Position numbers and translations under genes: made by a program | Notes under the pieces: generated by a model | The model's database searches: none | The model's input: the letters and a program-made list of their open reading frames with translations, nothing else | Told to the model about the DNA's origin: nothing | In this document: positions 35,514 through 45,610 of the stretch, piece after piece | Layout: the number at the start of each line of letters is the position of its first letter | Numbering within the stretch: position 1 is the stretch's first letter | Assembly (NCBI RefSeq): GCF_019565455.1 | Contig: NZ_CP067377.1 | Location: 3,354,001 to 3,418,000, forward strand | From: Flavobacterium oreochromis | GTDB taxonomy: Bacteria; Bacteroidota; Bacteroidia; Flavobacteriales; Flavobacteriaceae | DNA length: 64,000 nucleotides | Direction of reading: 5' to 3'

Positions 35514-36439
35514 TTATTTATCAATAAGAATTTTATATAATTTTGAATATGTAGGGGTTTTTATTCCAAAATCCACCGCTGATTTAATGATGTATCCTGT
35601 TAATGTTTCTAATTCAGTATACTCTTTTTTATTTTTAAAATCATTGTGCATAGATGAAGTTGTATGATAAGGTAAAGATGAATATTTCATAAGAGTTTTT
35701 TCTGTTATATCTTTTGAAATAATAATACCTTTTGCTTGAGCTAGTATCTTTACCTCTTCTATTAATAATTTTATAGTTTCTAAGCTTTCAGATGTAGAAA
35801 TAACATCTCCAATACATCTATTATAATAACTAGTAGCTGTAGCAATAGGAGAAAGAAAAATAAATTTTTCCCAAATTATAGATAAAATATCTTGAGATAA
35901 AGTAGCTTGAATACCCGCTAGTTTCATTAACTTTTCAAAAAATATTAATTTATCATCTCTATATTCAACATCTCCAAAAAAAGAGTTTCAATATTACCTA
36001 TATTTTCAACTACACCTGCTTCTCTTAAACGTGAAACAATATATACACATCCTTCTAATACAATATTATTAGGATATTTTCTTTTTATTCGCTCTTTGCT
36101 ATTAACACCATTAAGTAAAGGGAGTAAAATAGTATGCTTAGCAATACATGGATCTAGTTGTAAAATTACATCATCAAGATCATAACTTTTAGTAGTTATG
36201 ATTATTAAATCTACTACTCCAAAATCAAATGAATTATCAGATGCAATAAAAGGTTTAGCAATAAAATCAGCTCCTTCTTTTAAAACAGTAAGCCCTTGAT
36301 TTTTAATAATTTTTAAATGTTCACCACGAGCTAAGAAATTAATTTCAATAGCATCACTATTATTAAAACAACTAGCTAACAATCCTCCAAAATATCCTCC
36401 AACCCCTCCTACTCCTGCTATCAATATTTTCGTTTTCAT
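35514..36439 (-). CDS. panE: 2-dehydropantoate 2-reductase (frameshifted)
   Basis: NADPH-dependent reduction of ketopantoate for pantothenate and CoA. The N-terminus MKTKILIAGVGGVGGYFGGL carries GxGxxG; VDLIIITTKSYDLDD, ILLPLLNGVNSKERI and LEGCVYIVSRL follow the family. The frame breaks in a T-run near 35980; restoring one base gives IGNIETLFFGD and then AGIQATLSQDILSIIWEKFIF, the catalytic lysine helix and the C-terminal domain (SSMHNDFKNKKEYTELETLTGY). The corrected length is 308 residues. SSM..D...K..TE is the substrate-binding motif. Confidence 0.85.
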
Positions 36440-36713
36440 ACATTAAAAAGATAATTTGATTAAGAAAAAATAGATATTAAATAAGCTCTTATAATCCTAC
36501 AAAAATCTTATTATTCACACAACGATTAAGCCTTCTTTTAAATCCAGAAGTTATTTATACCTTAAAGATAATAAAAATTTACATTTAAAAAATTTATTCA
36601 TTATTTTAGAAAAACATGAACAGTTTTACCTGATGGTAATATATTTCCAGAAGAAGAGCAAATAAAAATATTTATTCAAAAGAAAATTTTTATTCTTTAC
36701 CTTTGTTTAAAAA

Positions 36714-37684
36714 ATGAAAATGAAAATCTCCGTTGCATTATGCACCTATAACGGTGAAAAATATCTCAAGGAGCAAATCCTTTCTATATTAAATCAAACA
36801 AAAAAAGTAGATGAAATTATTATTTGTGATGATATATCTTCTGACAATACTTTTTCAATTATAAATAATTTTGCAAAAGAAAACCCTAATATTTTTAAAA
36901 TTTATAAAAATGAGAATAACCTTAAAAGTGTTAAAAATTTCGAAAAAGCAATAAATTTATGCAATGGAGATATTATTTTCTTATCAGATCAAGATGATAT
37001 ATGGTGTAATAACAAAGTAGAAGATTATATAAAATATTTTATAGAACATCCAGAAATCAATGTAATCGCATCAAACGGTTTTTATATAGATGAAAATTCT
37101 AAAAAGCATGAGATGTATTCTATATGGGATGTTCCTAAATTTTTAAAAGAAAAGAAAATAGATTTTAATTATCATCAATTAACTATACTAGGTAGAAATA
37201 TAGCTACTGGTGCATCAATGGCTTTTAGGAGAATTATAATTGAAGACATCTTACCTTTCCCTACAATAGATAATTTTCATCATGATGAGTGGATTGCTAT
37301 GATTACAAGTTCAAAAAATCAATTTAGCTTCTTAGATAAACAATACTTTTACTATAGAATACACAACAACCAACAAGTTGGAGGAGTTTTTATAAAAAAA
37401 ACAAATCTGAAAAACAAAAATTATTGGATATTTTTAATTTTGAAAGCCCTATTAATTCTTTCAATATATACAAGAAAAGAATAAGAAAACTAATTTCAAA
37501 TTATAAGCTAAATTCTGAATTAGAAAAAACAAATTTGAAACTAAGCTCCTTACTTAAAAGTAATAAAGAGATAATTATAAAACAATACCAACGTAATAAA
37601 AGACAAATGAAAAAAAAACATCCTATTAAATTTTTTTTACTATCTATTTCAGATAAAATACTAAATAAAAGAAATTTTGATTAA
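36714..37684 (+). CDS. Family 2 glycosyltransferase (frameshifted)
   Basis: GT-A fold sugar transferase. MKISVALCTYNGEKYLKEQI, IICDDISSDNTFSI, DIIFLSDQDDIWCNNKVED (DxD-like metal site) and FHHDEWIAMI are those of rhamnosyl- or galactosyl-type GT2 enzymes. One base is missing in an A-run near 37420. The restored frame continues into a Lys-rich C-terminal tail (NFESPINSFNIYKKRIRKLI ... ISDKILNKRNFD) to 37684, for a total of about 323 residues. First gene of the polysaccharide cluster, preceded by a 270-base AT-rich gap. Confidence 0.82.
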
Positions 37685-37763
37685 TGATAAAATTACCCCA
37701 AAATATTAAAAAGTAAAGAGATTACATTTTTTCATATATTTGAAAACTTAACAAATTCAAACA

Positions 37764-39197
37764 ATGTTATTCAACACTTTAGATTTCGCATTATTTTTAC
37801 CTTTAGTCTTTATTTTATATTGGTTTATAACTAATAACAATTTAAAATTACAGAATATTCTACTTTTAGTTGCTAGCTATTATTTTTATTCTTGCTGGGA
37901 CTGGAGGTTTTTATTTTTATTAATCTTTTCAACATTATTAGATTATTTTACTGGGTTAAAGATTGACAAATCAGTTTCTAGAAATAAAAAATTATTTTGG
38001 CTTTGGTTAAGTATCATAATAAATGCAGGCTTTTTAGGATTCTTCAAGTATTATAATTTTTTTGTTACTGAATTTACTCATCTAATTTCAGTTTTCGGAT
38101 ATCAAATCAATTCTTGGTCGCTAAAAATAATTTTACCTGTTGGAATATCTTTCTATACTTTTCATGGTTTATCATATGTTATTGACATTTACTATGGTAG
38201 AATAAAAGCAGAAAAAAATTTCGTAGATTACTCATTATTTGTGAGTTTTTTTCCTCTTTTAGTAGCAGGCCCTATTGAAAGAGCAACTCATTTATTACCA
38301 CAAATCAAAGTATCACGTAAATTTAATTATCACAAAAGTGTAGATGGTTTAAGACAAATATTATGGGGATTATTTAAAAAAATTGTTATTGCTGATCAAT
38401 GCGCCGAAATGGCCAACATCATTTTTGGAAACTATCAAGAATATTCAAGTATTAGTTTAATAGGTGGTGCTATCTTTTTTACTTTTCAAATTTATGGTGA
38501 TTTTTCTGGATATTCGGATATAGCTTTAGGAACAGCTCGATTATTTGGTATTGAACTACTCCGCAATTTTGCATTCCCATACTTTTCAAGAGATATAGCT
38601 GAATTCTGGAGAAGATGGCATATTTCATTATCTTCTTGGTTCAAAGATTATCTATATATACCACTTGGAGGTAGTAAAGGAGGGACTTTGATGCGTGTAA
38701 GAAATACTTTTATTATTTTTATTGTAAGTGGTTTTTGGCATGGAGCAAACTGGACTTTTATAGTTTGGGGATTACTTAATGCATTATACATTATACCATC
38801 TATTATTTTCAAAACGAATAGAAATTATTTAGAAATAGTTGCCAAAGGAAAATTATTACCCTCATTAAAAGAAAGTATTCAAATAACATCTACCTTTGCT
38901 TTAACCATTTTTGCGTGGATTTTCTTTAGATCCTTAGACATGAATAATGCTTTAAACTTTATCATTAGACTTTTTAGCTTTACAGAAGGATTGCACCTAA
39001 ATGTTAGAGAAGATCTTATTATTCCCATTATCATCTTCTTCTTAATAGAATGGATTGGAAGAGACCAAGAATATGCTATAGCAAATTTCGGTTTAAAATG
39101 GGCCTCATCACTCCGATATACATTTTATATAGCCATAATTATTTGTTTATTTTGGTTTGGAGGGAAAGAACAACAATTTATATATTTTGATTTTTAA
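37764..39197 (+). CDS. MBOAT family O-acyltransferase (AlgI/PatA-like)
   Basis: A 477-residue membrane protein with about 11 spans that passes acyl groups across the inner membrane for O-acetylation of a polysaccharide. MLFNTLDFALFLPLVFILYW is the family start. FPLLVAGPIERATHLLPQI, YGDFSGYSDIALGTARLFGI, EFWRRWHISLSSWFKDYLYIPLGGS and FIVSGFWHGANWTFIVWGL contain the catalytic His and the common signature. The next gene encodes an SGNH acetyl acceptor/transferase, so the pair forms the classical AlgI-AlgJ type module. Confidence 0.92.
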   Translation: MLFNTLDFALFLPLVFILYWFITNNNLKLQNILLLVASYYFYSCWDWRFLFLLIFSTLLDYFTGLKIDKSVSRNKKLFWLWLSIIINAGFLGFFKYYNFFVTEFTHLISVFGYQINSWSLKIILPVGISFYTFHGLSYVIDIYYGRIKAEKNFVDYSLFVSFFPLLVAGPIERATHLLPQIKVSRKFNYHKSVDGLRQILWGLFKKIVIADQCAEMANIIFGNYQEYSSISLIGGAIFFTFQIYGDFSGYSDIALGTARLFGIELLRNFAFPYFSRDIAEFWRRWHISLSSWFKDYLYIPLGGSKGGTLMRVRNTFIIFIVSGFWHGANWTFIVWGLLNALYIIPSIIFKTNRNYLEIVAKGKLLPSLKESIQITSTFALTIFAWIFFRSLDMNNALNFIIRLFSFTEGLHLNVREDLIIPIIIFFLIEWIGRDQEYAIANFGLKWASSLRYTFYIAIIICLFWFGGKEQQFIYFDF

Positions 39198-39239
39198 AAT
39201 CGTTTAATCTAAAAACAATATAGATTTATTTTTTAAATA

Positions 39240-40306
39240 ATGAAAAAATTAATTTTTAAAACCCTATTATTTTCCACTCCCTTTTTGTATCATTTATAGT
39301 ACTTAAGTATTTCTATATACATTATCAAGGAGATTTATTTAGATTAGGCTATTATACTCATAATTATAATTACGAGTGGAAAAAACTTTTCAATAGTGAT
39401 CAATATAAAAGAAAAAGACATTTTGATTTAGTTTCTGAAATAGACCTATCTAAAAAACATCAATATGATTTTTTAGCAATTGGAGACTCTTTCACAGAAC
39501 AAGGAGCTTATTCTCATCAAGATTTTTTAGCTGAATACACAGGAAAAAAAGTATTACAATTAGATCGTTTCTATCATGATAATCCTCTTGAAACCGTAAA
39601 ACGCCTTGCTAAAGGAGATTTTTTCGAAAAAATAAAGTGTAAATATATTATACTACAAAGTGTAGAAAGATACATTACCGAAAGAGGCTATTTTTTAGCC
39701 GATCAAAACAAAAATAATATTAATATTTCATCTCTTGATAGCATTAATGCTAAAAGAGAGAAAGATAAGGTAAATGAAAAATTAAATCTTGAATATAAAA
39801 TAAATTTCTTCTCAAAAGATGTTATAAGATTACCTCTTTATAATTTTTTGTATCTATTTAGTGATAATGCGTATATATCAAAAACATATCACGTAAAAAC
39901 TAATAAATCATTATTTAGTACAAATAATAATTTTTGTCTCTTTTACAAAGATGATTTAGATTTCAGAAAAAAAAGATGTGATAGAAGTGCTATAGAGCAA
40001 ACAAATAAATATTTAAATAATTTATCTAAAATATTAAACTCAAAAAATATAAAATTAATAACATTAATAAGTCCAGATAAATATGATATCTACTATCCAT
40101 ATTTTCAAAATAAAGATAAATATCCAGCCCCAATCTTCTTTAATATATTCAACTCTTTACCAAAAAATTATATATACTTAGACAGTAAGAGTATATTGAA
40201 AGAAGAAATAAATAAAGAGAAAGATGTTTACTTATTTGACGATACCCATTGGGGGGCATTAGCAGCAAAATCAATAGCTTTAAACATTAAGAAATTATTA
40301 AAATAA
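39240..40306 (+). CDS. SGNH/AlgJ-like O-acetyltransferase (frameshifted)
   Basis: From ATG 39240, MKKLIFKTLLFSTP begins a membrane anchor. The frame breaks after about 15 codons near 39285 and then continues uninterrupted to 40306. Visible in the main frame are LAIGDSFTEQG (SGNH block I with nucleophile Ser) and, near the C-terminus, LFDDTHWGALAAK (catalytic Asp and His), which define AlgJ/AlgX-like enzymes taking acetyl from the MBOAT partner. The 1067-base span is one short of a codon multiple. Likely envelope-facing and anchored. Confidence 0.8.
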
Positions 40307-40310
40307 AAAG

Positions 40311-41084
40311 ATGAAAATAAGTGTTTGCATGATTACCTATAATCATGAGAAATATATAAAACAAGCAATTGAAAGTGTTTTAATGCAAGTAACAGATTTT
40401 GATTTTGAATTAATAATCTCAAATGATAATTCTAATGACTATACGGATAAAGTAATCAATGATCTTTTAACATCTCATCCAAAAGCAAATAGAATAAAAT
40501 ATATTAAAAACCAACAAAATCTAGGTATGATGCTAAATTTTGTGCAGGCACTCCAAAACTGCCAAGGAGAATATGTTGCTTTATGTGAAGGTGATGATTA
40601 TTGGACAGACCCTAAAAAAATACAAAAACAAGTAGATTTTTTAGATAAAAATCCTAGTTTTTCAATTTGTTACCATTCAGTTGCTATTGATGACGGTACT
40701 ACAATTTCGGAAGATCACATTACTAAAAAAGTTAATGAACATACCACAATACATGATTTAGCTTTAGGAAATTACATACATACATGTTCAGTTGTTTATA
40801 GAAACAATTTATTTGTCAATTTTCCTGACTATTTTTATGATGCACCAGTTGGTGATTATTTTATACATCTCCTAAACGCTCAATACGGAGATATATATCA
40901 TATATCTGAAAAAATGGCGAATTACCGTATTCATAACTCTTCCTATTGGTCTAGTAAAGCTGATAAAGAACGAATTTCAATTTGGATTGAATTCTTAGAA
41001 AAAATAACCCCATTATTTAATACTGAAGTTCAATTAATTCTTAAAAAACAAATAGCTTCACATATCAAGAATAAAAAAAAATAG
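40311..41084 (+). CDS. Family 2 glycosyltransferase
   Basis: 257 residues. MKISVCMITYNHEKYIKQAI, ELIISNDNSNDYTDKV, GEYVALCEGDDYWTDPKKIQ (metal DxD as GDDYW) and VGDYFIHLLNAQYG are GT2 features, similar to enzymes adding hexoses in O-antigen or capsule synthesis. It begins five bases after the SGNH stop. The protein is clearly paralogous along its length to the product of the next gene (MANYRIHxSSYWS is shared), indicating a tandem duplication. Confidence 0.88.
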   Translation: MKISVCMITYNHEKYIKQAIESVLMQVTDFDFELIISNDNSNDYTDKVINDLLTSHPKANRIKYIKNQQNLGMMLNFVQALQNCQGEYVALCEGDDYWTDPKKIQKQVDFLDKNPSFSICYHSVAIDDGTTISEDHITKKVNEHTTIHDLALGNYIHTCSVVYRNNLFVNFPDYFYDAPVGDYFIHLLNAQYGDIYHISEKMANYRIHNSSYWSSKADKERISIWIEFLEKITPLFNTEVQLILKKQIASHIKNKKK

Positions 41085-41271
41085 CATTACGTGAAAGAAA
41101 AAAATAATTTTAGATAATATTAAAAGTGTTTTTTTAAAATAAATTAAAGGTTCTATTTACTTTTTACAATTGAAAACACCTCAAATATTTAAAATTCAAA
41201 GATTTAAATAAAATTCAAATCCATTCAAGCATATTTGCCGATCCATACAAAAAATATTATAAATAACTATA

Positions 41272-42078
41272 ATGATGAAAGTCAGTGTAAGTATGATTAC
41301 TTATAATCATGAAAATTATATAGCTCAAGCCATTGAAGCAGTTTTGATGCAAAAAACAAATTTTGAAGTTGAATTAGTAATATCTAATGATAATTCAACG
41401 GATAATACACATGAAATTATTAAAGACGTTATTGCAACCAATAATACTAATATTAAAATCAAATATTTTAATAATTTAGAAAACAAAGGAATGATGCCTA
41501 ACTTCATTCATAATTTAGAACACTGTGATGGCAATTATATTGCACTTTGTGATGGAGATGATTATTGGACTGATCCTTTAAAACTACAAAAACAGATTGA
41601 TCTTTTAGAATCTAATTTAAACATTGCAATTTGTTATCATCAAGTAAATTCAGATTATAATGGATCTATAACTGATTATACTTCTGATAAAGAGTCAATT
41701 ACTAGCATTAAAGATCTTGCTAAAGAAAATTATATTGTAAACTGCTCAGTAGTTTATAGGAATGGTTTAATTAATGAATTACCCAATTATTTTATTTCTT
41801 CTCCTATTGGTGATTATTTCTTACATTTGCTAAATGCAAGAAAAGGCGATATTTTCTATATAAAAGAAAAAATGGCTAATTATAGAATACATGACAGTTC
41901 TTACTGGTCTACAAAGAATTCTTTAGAACGTGCAGAAATTTTAAATAGGTTCATTACAAATATCAAACCTCATTTTAATCAAGAAATTCAAGATATACTA
42001 CAAATACAATTAGAAAAATTACCTAGAAGAAAAACTACTTTTTTTAAAAAAATATCAAATTTTTTATCAAGAAAATAG
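41272..42078 (+). CDS. Family 2 glycosyltransferase, tandem paralogue
   Basis: 268 residues. KVSVSMITYNHENYIAQAI, ELVISNDNSTDNTHEI, YIALCDGDDYWTDPLKLQKQ and IGDYFLHLLNARKGDIFYIKEKMANYRIH mirror the preceding enzyme almost motif for motif, with a slightly longer basic C-terminus (KLPRRKTTFFKKISNFLS). ATG 41275 is an alternative start. A 187-base AT-rich gap separates the two. It probably adds a second, related sugar linkage. Confidence 0.88.
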   Translation: MMKVSVSMITYNHENYIAQAIEAVLMQKTNFEVELVISNDNSTDNTHEIIKDVIATNNTNIKIKYFNNLENKGMMPNFIHNLEHCDGNYIALCDGDDYWTDPLKLQKQIDLLESNLNIAICYHQVNSDYNGSITDYTSDKESITSIKDLAKENYIVNCSVVYRNGLINELPNYFISSPIGDYFLHLLNARKGDIFYIKEKMANYRIHDSSYWSTKNSLERAEILNRFITNIKPHFNQEIQDILQIQLEKLPRRKTTFFKKISNFLSRK

Positions 42079-42081
42079 AAT

Positions 42082-43268
42082 ATGCACAATAAAAAAACCA
42101 TCCTAATGATTTGCTCATGGTTAGACTTTAAGAAAAATATTGGTGTATTTTTCTGGGAGCAAGCATATGCCCTTAGTGATGATTATATTTTTATTTTATG
42201 CTTTTTCAACAAAAAAAAATACAAATTAAAAGATATTTTTAAGTATAAAAAAACTGAAATTAAAAATCAAAAGATATATAATTTCATTGATTGCTATAGT
42301 GTTGAATATAATAATTTTTTATTTTTACCTAATTTTTTTAATTCTTTTTACTAAAAAGAAGCATAAAAAAATTTAAAAAAAAATTAAAAAATGAGGCAAA
42401 GCATATTGATTTAATACATGCTCAAAGTTTATTTAATGCTGGTATAAATGCTTATCACTATCAACAGAAAACTAATATCCCTTACATAATAACAGAACAT
42501 GATCAAATTACTTTACTAAACAAAACAAAATTAGACCTAAAATACGGAATAAAAGCATTTGAAAATTCAAAAGAAATTTTAGTTGTAAGTTCAGATAAAA
42601 TAAGACAATTTGCTACAAATAATTTTTTTAGAGATACTTTTTTAATAGTTGGAAATTCTATCGATTCAAAAAATATTTTTTCAGAAAGAAATTAAAACTA
42701 ATGATAAAAATTTTGTTATTACTACCGTAGGTGCATATTCGCTGCAAAAAGATCATAAAACTTTATTTAATGCTTTAAAAATATTAGACAAGCATAAATA
42801 TAATCAAAAAATTATATTCAAATGGATCGGATTCAATGGATGGGGTGTAGAAATGAATGAATACGTTAACAACTTAATAAAAGAATATAACTTAAAAAAC
42901 ATTCAAATTGAATTATTCCCTTTACTTGGAAGAAATGAATTAGCGAATCTGTTACAACATTCTGATTTATTTGTATTTTCAAGTTTAGTAGAAGGGATGC
43001 CAGTTTCAGTCCTAGAGGCATTAGCATGTGGGATACCTGTTGTTACGACACAATGTGGTGGAGTTGAAGAAATAATAAATGATGAAAATGGTATATTAGT
43101 ACAAGTTAAAGATTATGTCAATTTAGCTAAATCTATTGATAAATGTATAAAAAAGAGATTATTTTTGATAATAAAAAAATATCAAAAAATATTCTTGATA
43201 GATTTGAAAATAAAGCCTTTGCAAATAATTTAAAGAAAATTTATTCTGATGTCATCAAAAACAATTAA
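42082..43268 (+). CDS. Family 4 glycosyltransferase (three frameshifts)
   Basis: The N-terminal half begins MHNKKTILMICSWLDFKKNIG, followed after a break near 42350 by HLIHAQSLFNAGINAYHYQQ, IPYIITEHDQ and VVSSDKIRQF. After a break near 42690 comes the donor domain TTVGAYSLQKDHKTLFNALK, IELFPLLGRNELANLLQHSDLF, and the retaining GT4 signature SSLVEGMPVSVLEALACGIPVV with its E-x7-E. A last break near 43160 leads to ILDRFENKAFANNLKKIYSD. Breaks fall in A/T-runs. The corrected protein would be about 395 residues. The 3' end overlaps the aminotransferase gene by about 20 bases. Confidence 0.78.
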
Positions 43269-44334
43269 TGTTACCAAAACCTTCTTACCAGAACAAGAAG
43301 AATACATAAAATACCTTAATCGTGCTTGGGAAAAAGTGTGGCTAACAAATAGAGGTGAATTAACACTTGAGTTAGAAGAAAAGTTAAAAATATATTTAGG
43401 AGTTCACAATATTATTATAACTAATAATGGTACTATTCCTATTCAAATTGCATTAAAGATATTAGGTAATAATGGAGAAATAATCACTACTCCTTTTTCA
43501 TATGTAGCAACAACATCATCAATACTTTGGGAAAATTGCAAACCAGTTTTCGTAGATATTCATCCTGAATATTTAACTATTGATGAAACTAAAATTGAGG
43601 ATGCTATTACTCCAAATACGACGGCTATTCTTGCTACTCATGTTTTTGGCAACCCCTGTGCCGTGAATGAAATTGAAAGTATTGCAAAAAAACATAATCT
43701 TCATGTTATATATGATGCGGCTCATTCTTTTGGGGTAACGTATGAAAATCAGTCAATTTTTAACTTTGGTGATGTGAGTACTTGTAGTTTTCATGCTACA
43801 AAAATTTTTCACACAGGCGAAGGTGGTGCCATGATTTGCAACAATGATGAGTTAAACCACAAACTTTTTTATAGCCATAATTTTGGTCACAACGGCCCTT
43901 TAGATTTTCATGGTTTAGGAATTAACGCTAAAATTTCAGAACTGCAATCAGCAATGGGCTTAGCAGTATTTGATTCTATTGATCACATTTTTGAAGAACG
44001 AAAAAAAGTTGTTAAGTTTTATAATTCTCATTTAAATTTAGAAAAAATACAAGTTCTTAAAATCCGCGAAAATACTAATTGGAATTATAGTTATTATCCT
44101 GTTATTTTTAACTCAGAAAATACTCTATTAAAAGTTCAACAAGAATTAAGTAAACACAATGTAATACCTAGACGATATTTTTATCCATCATTAAATAAAA
44201 TAAATTATATAAATGGTAAAGAAATGCCTGTTTCAGAATCTATTGCAGCCTGTGTTTTATGCCTACCACTATACGTAGGCTTACAAGAAAATGAGTTAAA
44301 ATTAATCACATCAATCATCAATTCCATATGCTAA
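43249..44334 (+). CDS. DegT/DnrJ/EryC1-type sugar aminotransferase
   Basis: A 361-residue PLP enzyme that aminates a nucleotide-linked keto-sugar. WLTNRGELTLELEEKL, NNGTIPIQIALKILG, TTPFSYVATTSSILWENCKPVFVDI, VIYDAAHSFG and the PLP lysine in CSFHATKIFHTGEGGAMI are the family landmarks. Next to glycosyltransferases and a NeuD-like acetyltransferase, it likely makes an amino sugar that is then N-acetylated. The exact sugar (for example a 3-amino- or 4-amino-deoxyhexose) cannot be read from the sequence. Confidence 0.92.
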   Translation: MSSKTINVTKTFLPEQEEYIKYLNRAWEKVWLTNRGELTLELEEKLKIYLGVHNIIITNNGTIPIQIALKILGNNGEIITTPFSYVATTSSILWENCKPVFVDIHPEYLTIDETKIEDAITPNTTAILATHVFGNPCAVNEIESIAKKHNLHVIYDAAHSFGVTYENQSIFNFGDVSTCSFHATKIFHTGEGGAMICNNDELNHKLFYSHNFGHNGPLDFHGLGINAKISELQSAMGLAVFDSIDHIFEERKKVVKFYNSHLNLEKIQVLKIRENTNWNYSYYPVIFNSENTLLKVQQELSKHNVIPRRYFYPSLNKINYINGKEMPVSESIAACVLCLPLYVGLQENELKLITSIINSIC

Positions 44335-44974
44335 TTATAGGTGCTAGAGGTTTTGCTAAAGAGGTTTTAGAAATTATTCATCAATCTAATAACCTTCAAA
44401 ATGTAGCTTTTTTGACAATATAAATCCTGAAGTAATAGGCAATTTATATGAAGTTTTTCCTATTCTAAAATCTTTTGAAGAAGCAAAAGTATTTTTTGAA
44501 ACAAAAACAAATAAATTTACCATTGGAATTGGTAATCCCATTCTAAGAAAAAAAACCTTCGAAGCATTTACTGAATTAGGAGGACAATTTACCTCTACTA
44601 TAAGTCCAAAATCTTCAATTGGGAATTTTGGAAATACTATTGAAGATGGATGTAATATTATGACTGGTACAGTTATAACAAATGATGTGACAATAAAAAA
44701 AGGGAGCCTAATAAATTTAAATTGCACGATAGGTCATGACACTATAATTCAAGAATATGTTGAAATTTGTCCTGGTGTGAATATTTCTGGAAATTGTAAC
44801 ATTGGTTCCTATACGTTTATAGGTACAAATAGCACTATACTCCCCAAAATAACAATTGGCTCTAATGTAATTATTGCAGCTGGATCTGTTGTTACAAAGG
44901 ATATCCCTGATAATTGCATGGTTGCAGGTATCCCCGCAGTGATTAAAAAAGAAATAGCACCTTTAGAATTTTAA
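44328..44974 (+). CDS. NeuD/PglD-like sugar O/N-acetyltransferase (frameshifted)
   Basis: MLIIGARGFAKEVLEIIHQ is the typical N-terminal Rossmann-like PglD domain. One base is missing in a T-run near 44410. The restored frame reads NINPEVIGNLYEVFPILKSF and then a left-handed beta-helix of hexapeptide repeats (IGNFGNTIEDGCNI, INLNCTIGHDTIIQEYVEIC) with a catalytic His in IGHD, ending AGIPAVIKKE. The corrected length is about 215 residues. The start codon overlaps the aminotransferase stop (ATGCTAA), showing translational coupling: amination followed by acetylation of the same nucleotide sugar is the likely sequence. Confidence 0.85.
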
Positions 44975-44978
44975 AATT

Positions 44979-45545
44979 ATGGACATCAACACTGAAGTAC
45001 ACAATGCTTTTGAAGTCATTAAAAATGGAGGTATCATCCTATACCCTACCGATACCGTATGGGGAATAGGTTGTGATGCTACTAATCCCGAAGCTATTAA
45101 AAAAATTTATACTCTCAAACAACGAGAAGAAAGTAAGAGTATGATTGTTTTAGTAAATGGGGATCGTATGATACACAACATATTTAACAATATACCTGAA
45201 GTAGCTTGGCAAATTATGGATTTATCCGAAAAACCCACAACTTTAGTTCTAGATAACCCTAGAAATATAGCACCAAACATCATAGCAGAAGATAAAACCT
45301 TGGCCATGCGTGTGGTAAAAGAAGCTTTTTGTTTTAAATTAATGGAACGAATGAAAAAACCATTAGTTTCAACCTCTGCTAATATATCTAATCACCCTAC
45401 TCCCTTTTCTTTCAAAGAAATTAACCCCGAAATTATTAAAGGTGTAGACTATGTAGTAAATTTGCAACACGAAAAGATTTGCAATAAACCCTCTACCATC
45501 ATTAAAATAACGAATGATAGTCAGGTAAAAATTATTCGTAAATAA
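44979..45545 (+). CDS. tsaC: Threonylcarbamoyl-AMP synthase (TsaC/Sua5 type)
   Basis: 188 residues. GGIILYPTDTVWGIGCDATN, IKKIYTLKQREESKSMIVLV and LVSTSANISNHPTPFSF (STSAN motif) identify a YrdC-domain enzyme making threonylcarbamoyl-AMP for the t6A37 modification of ANN-decoding tRNAs. It lacks the C-terminal Sua5 domain, so it is of the short TsaC type. The STSANxSG-like motif is better kept here than in the paralogue at 24765, so this is the probable functional tRNA enzyme. It starts five bases after the acetyltransferase stop. Confidence 0.88.
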   Translation: MDINTEVHNAFEVIKNGGIILYPTDTVWGIGCDATNPEAIKKIYTLKQREESKSMIVLVNGDRMIHNIFNNIPEVAWQIMDLSEKPTTLVLDNPRNIAPNIIAEDKTLAMRVVKEAFCFKLMERMKKPLVSTSANISNHPTPFSFKEINPEIIKGVDYVVNLQHEKICNKPSTIIKITNDSQVKIIRK

Positions 45546-45610
45546 TTTATTCCAAATCTAAAGTTTAAAGAATTGTAAAAACTTTGAACTACATTTTTAA
45601 ACACATATTA

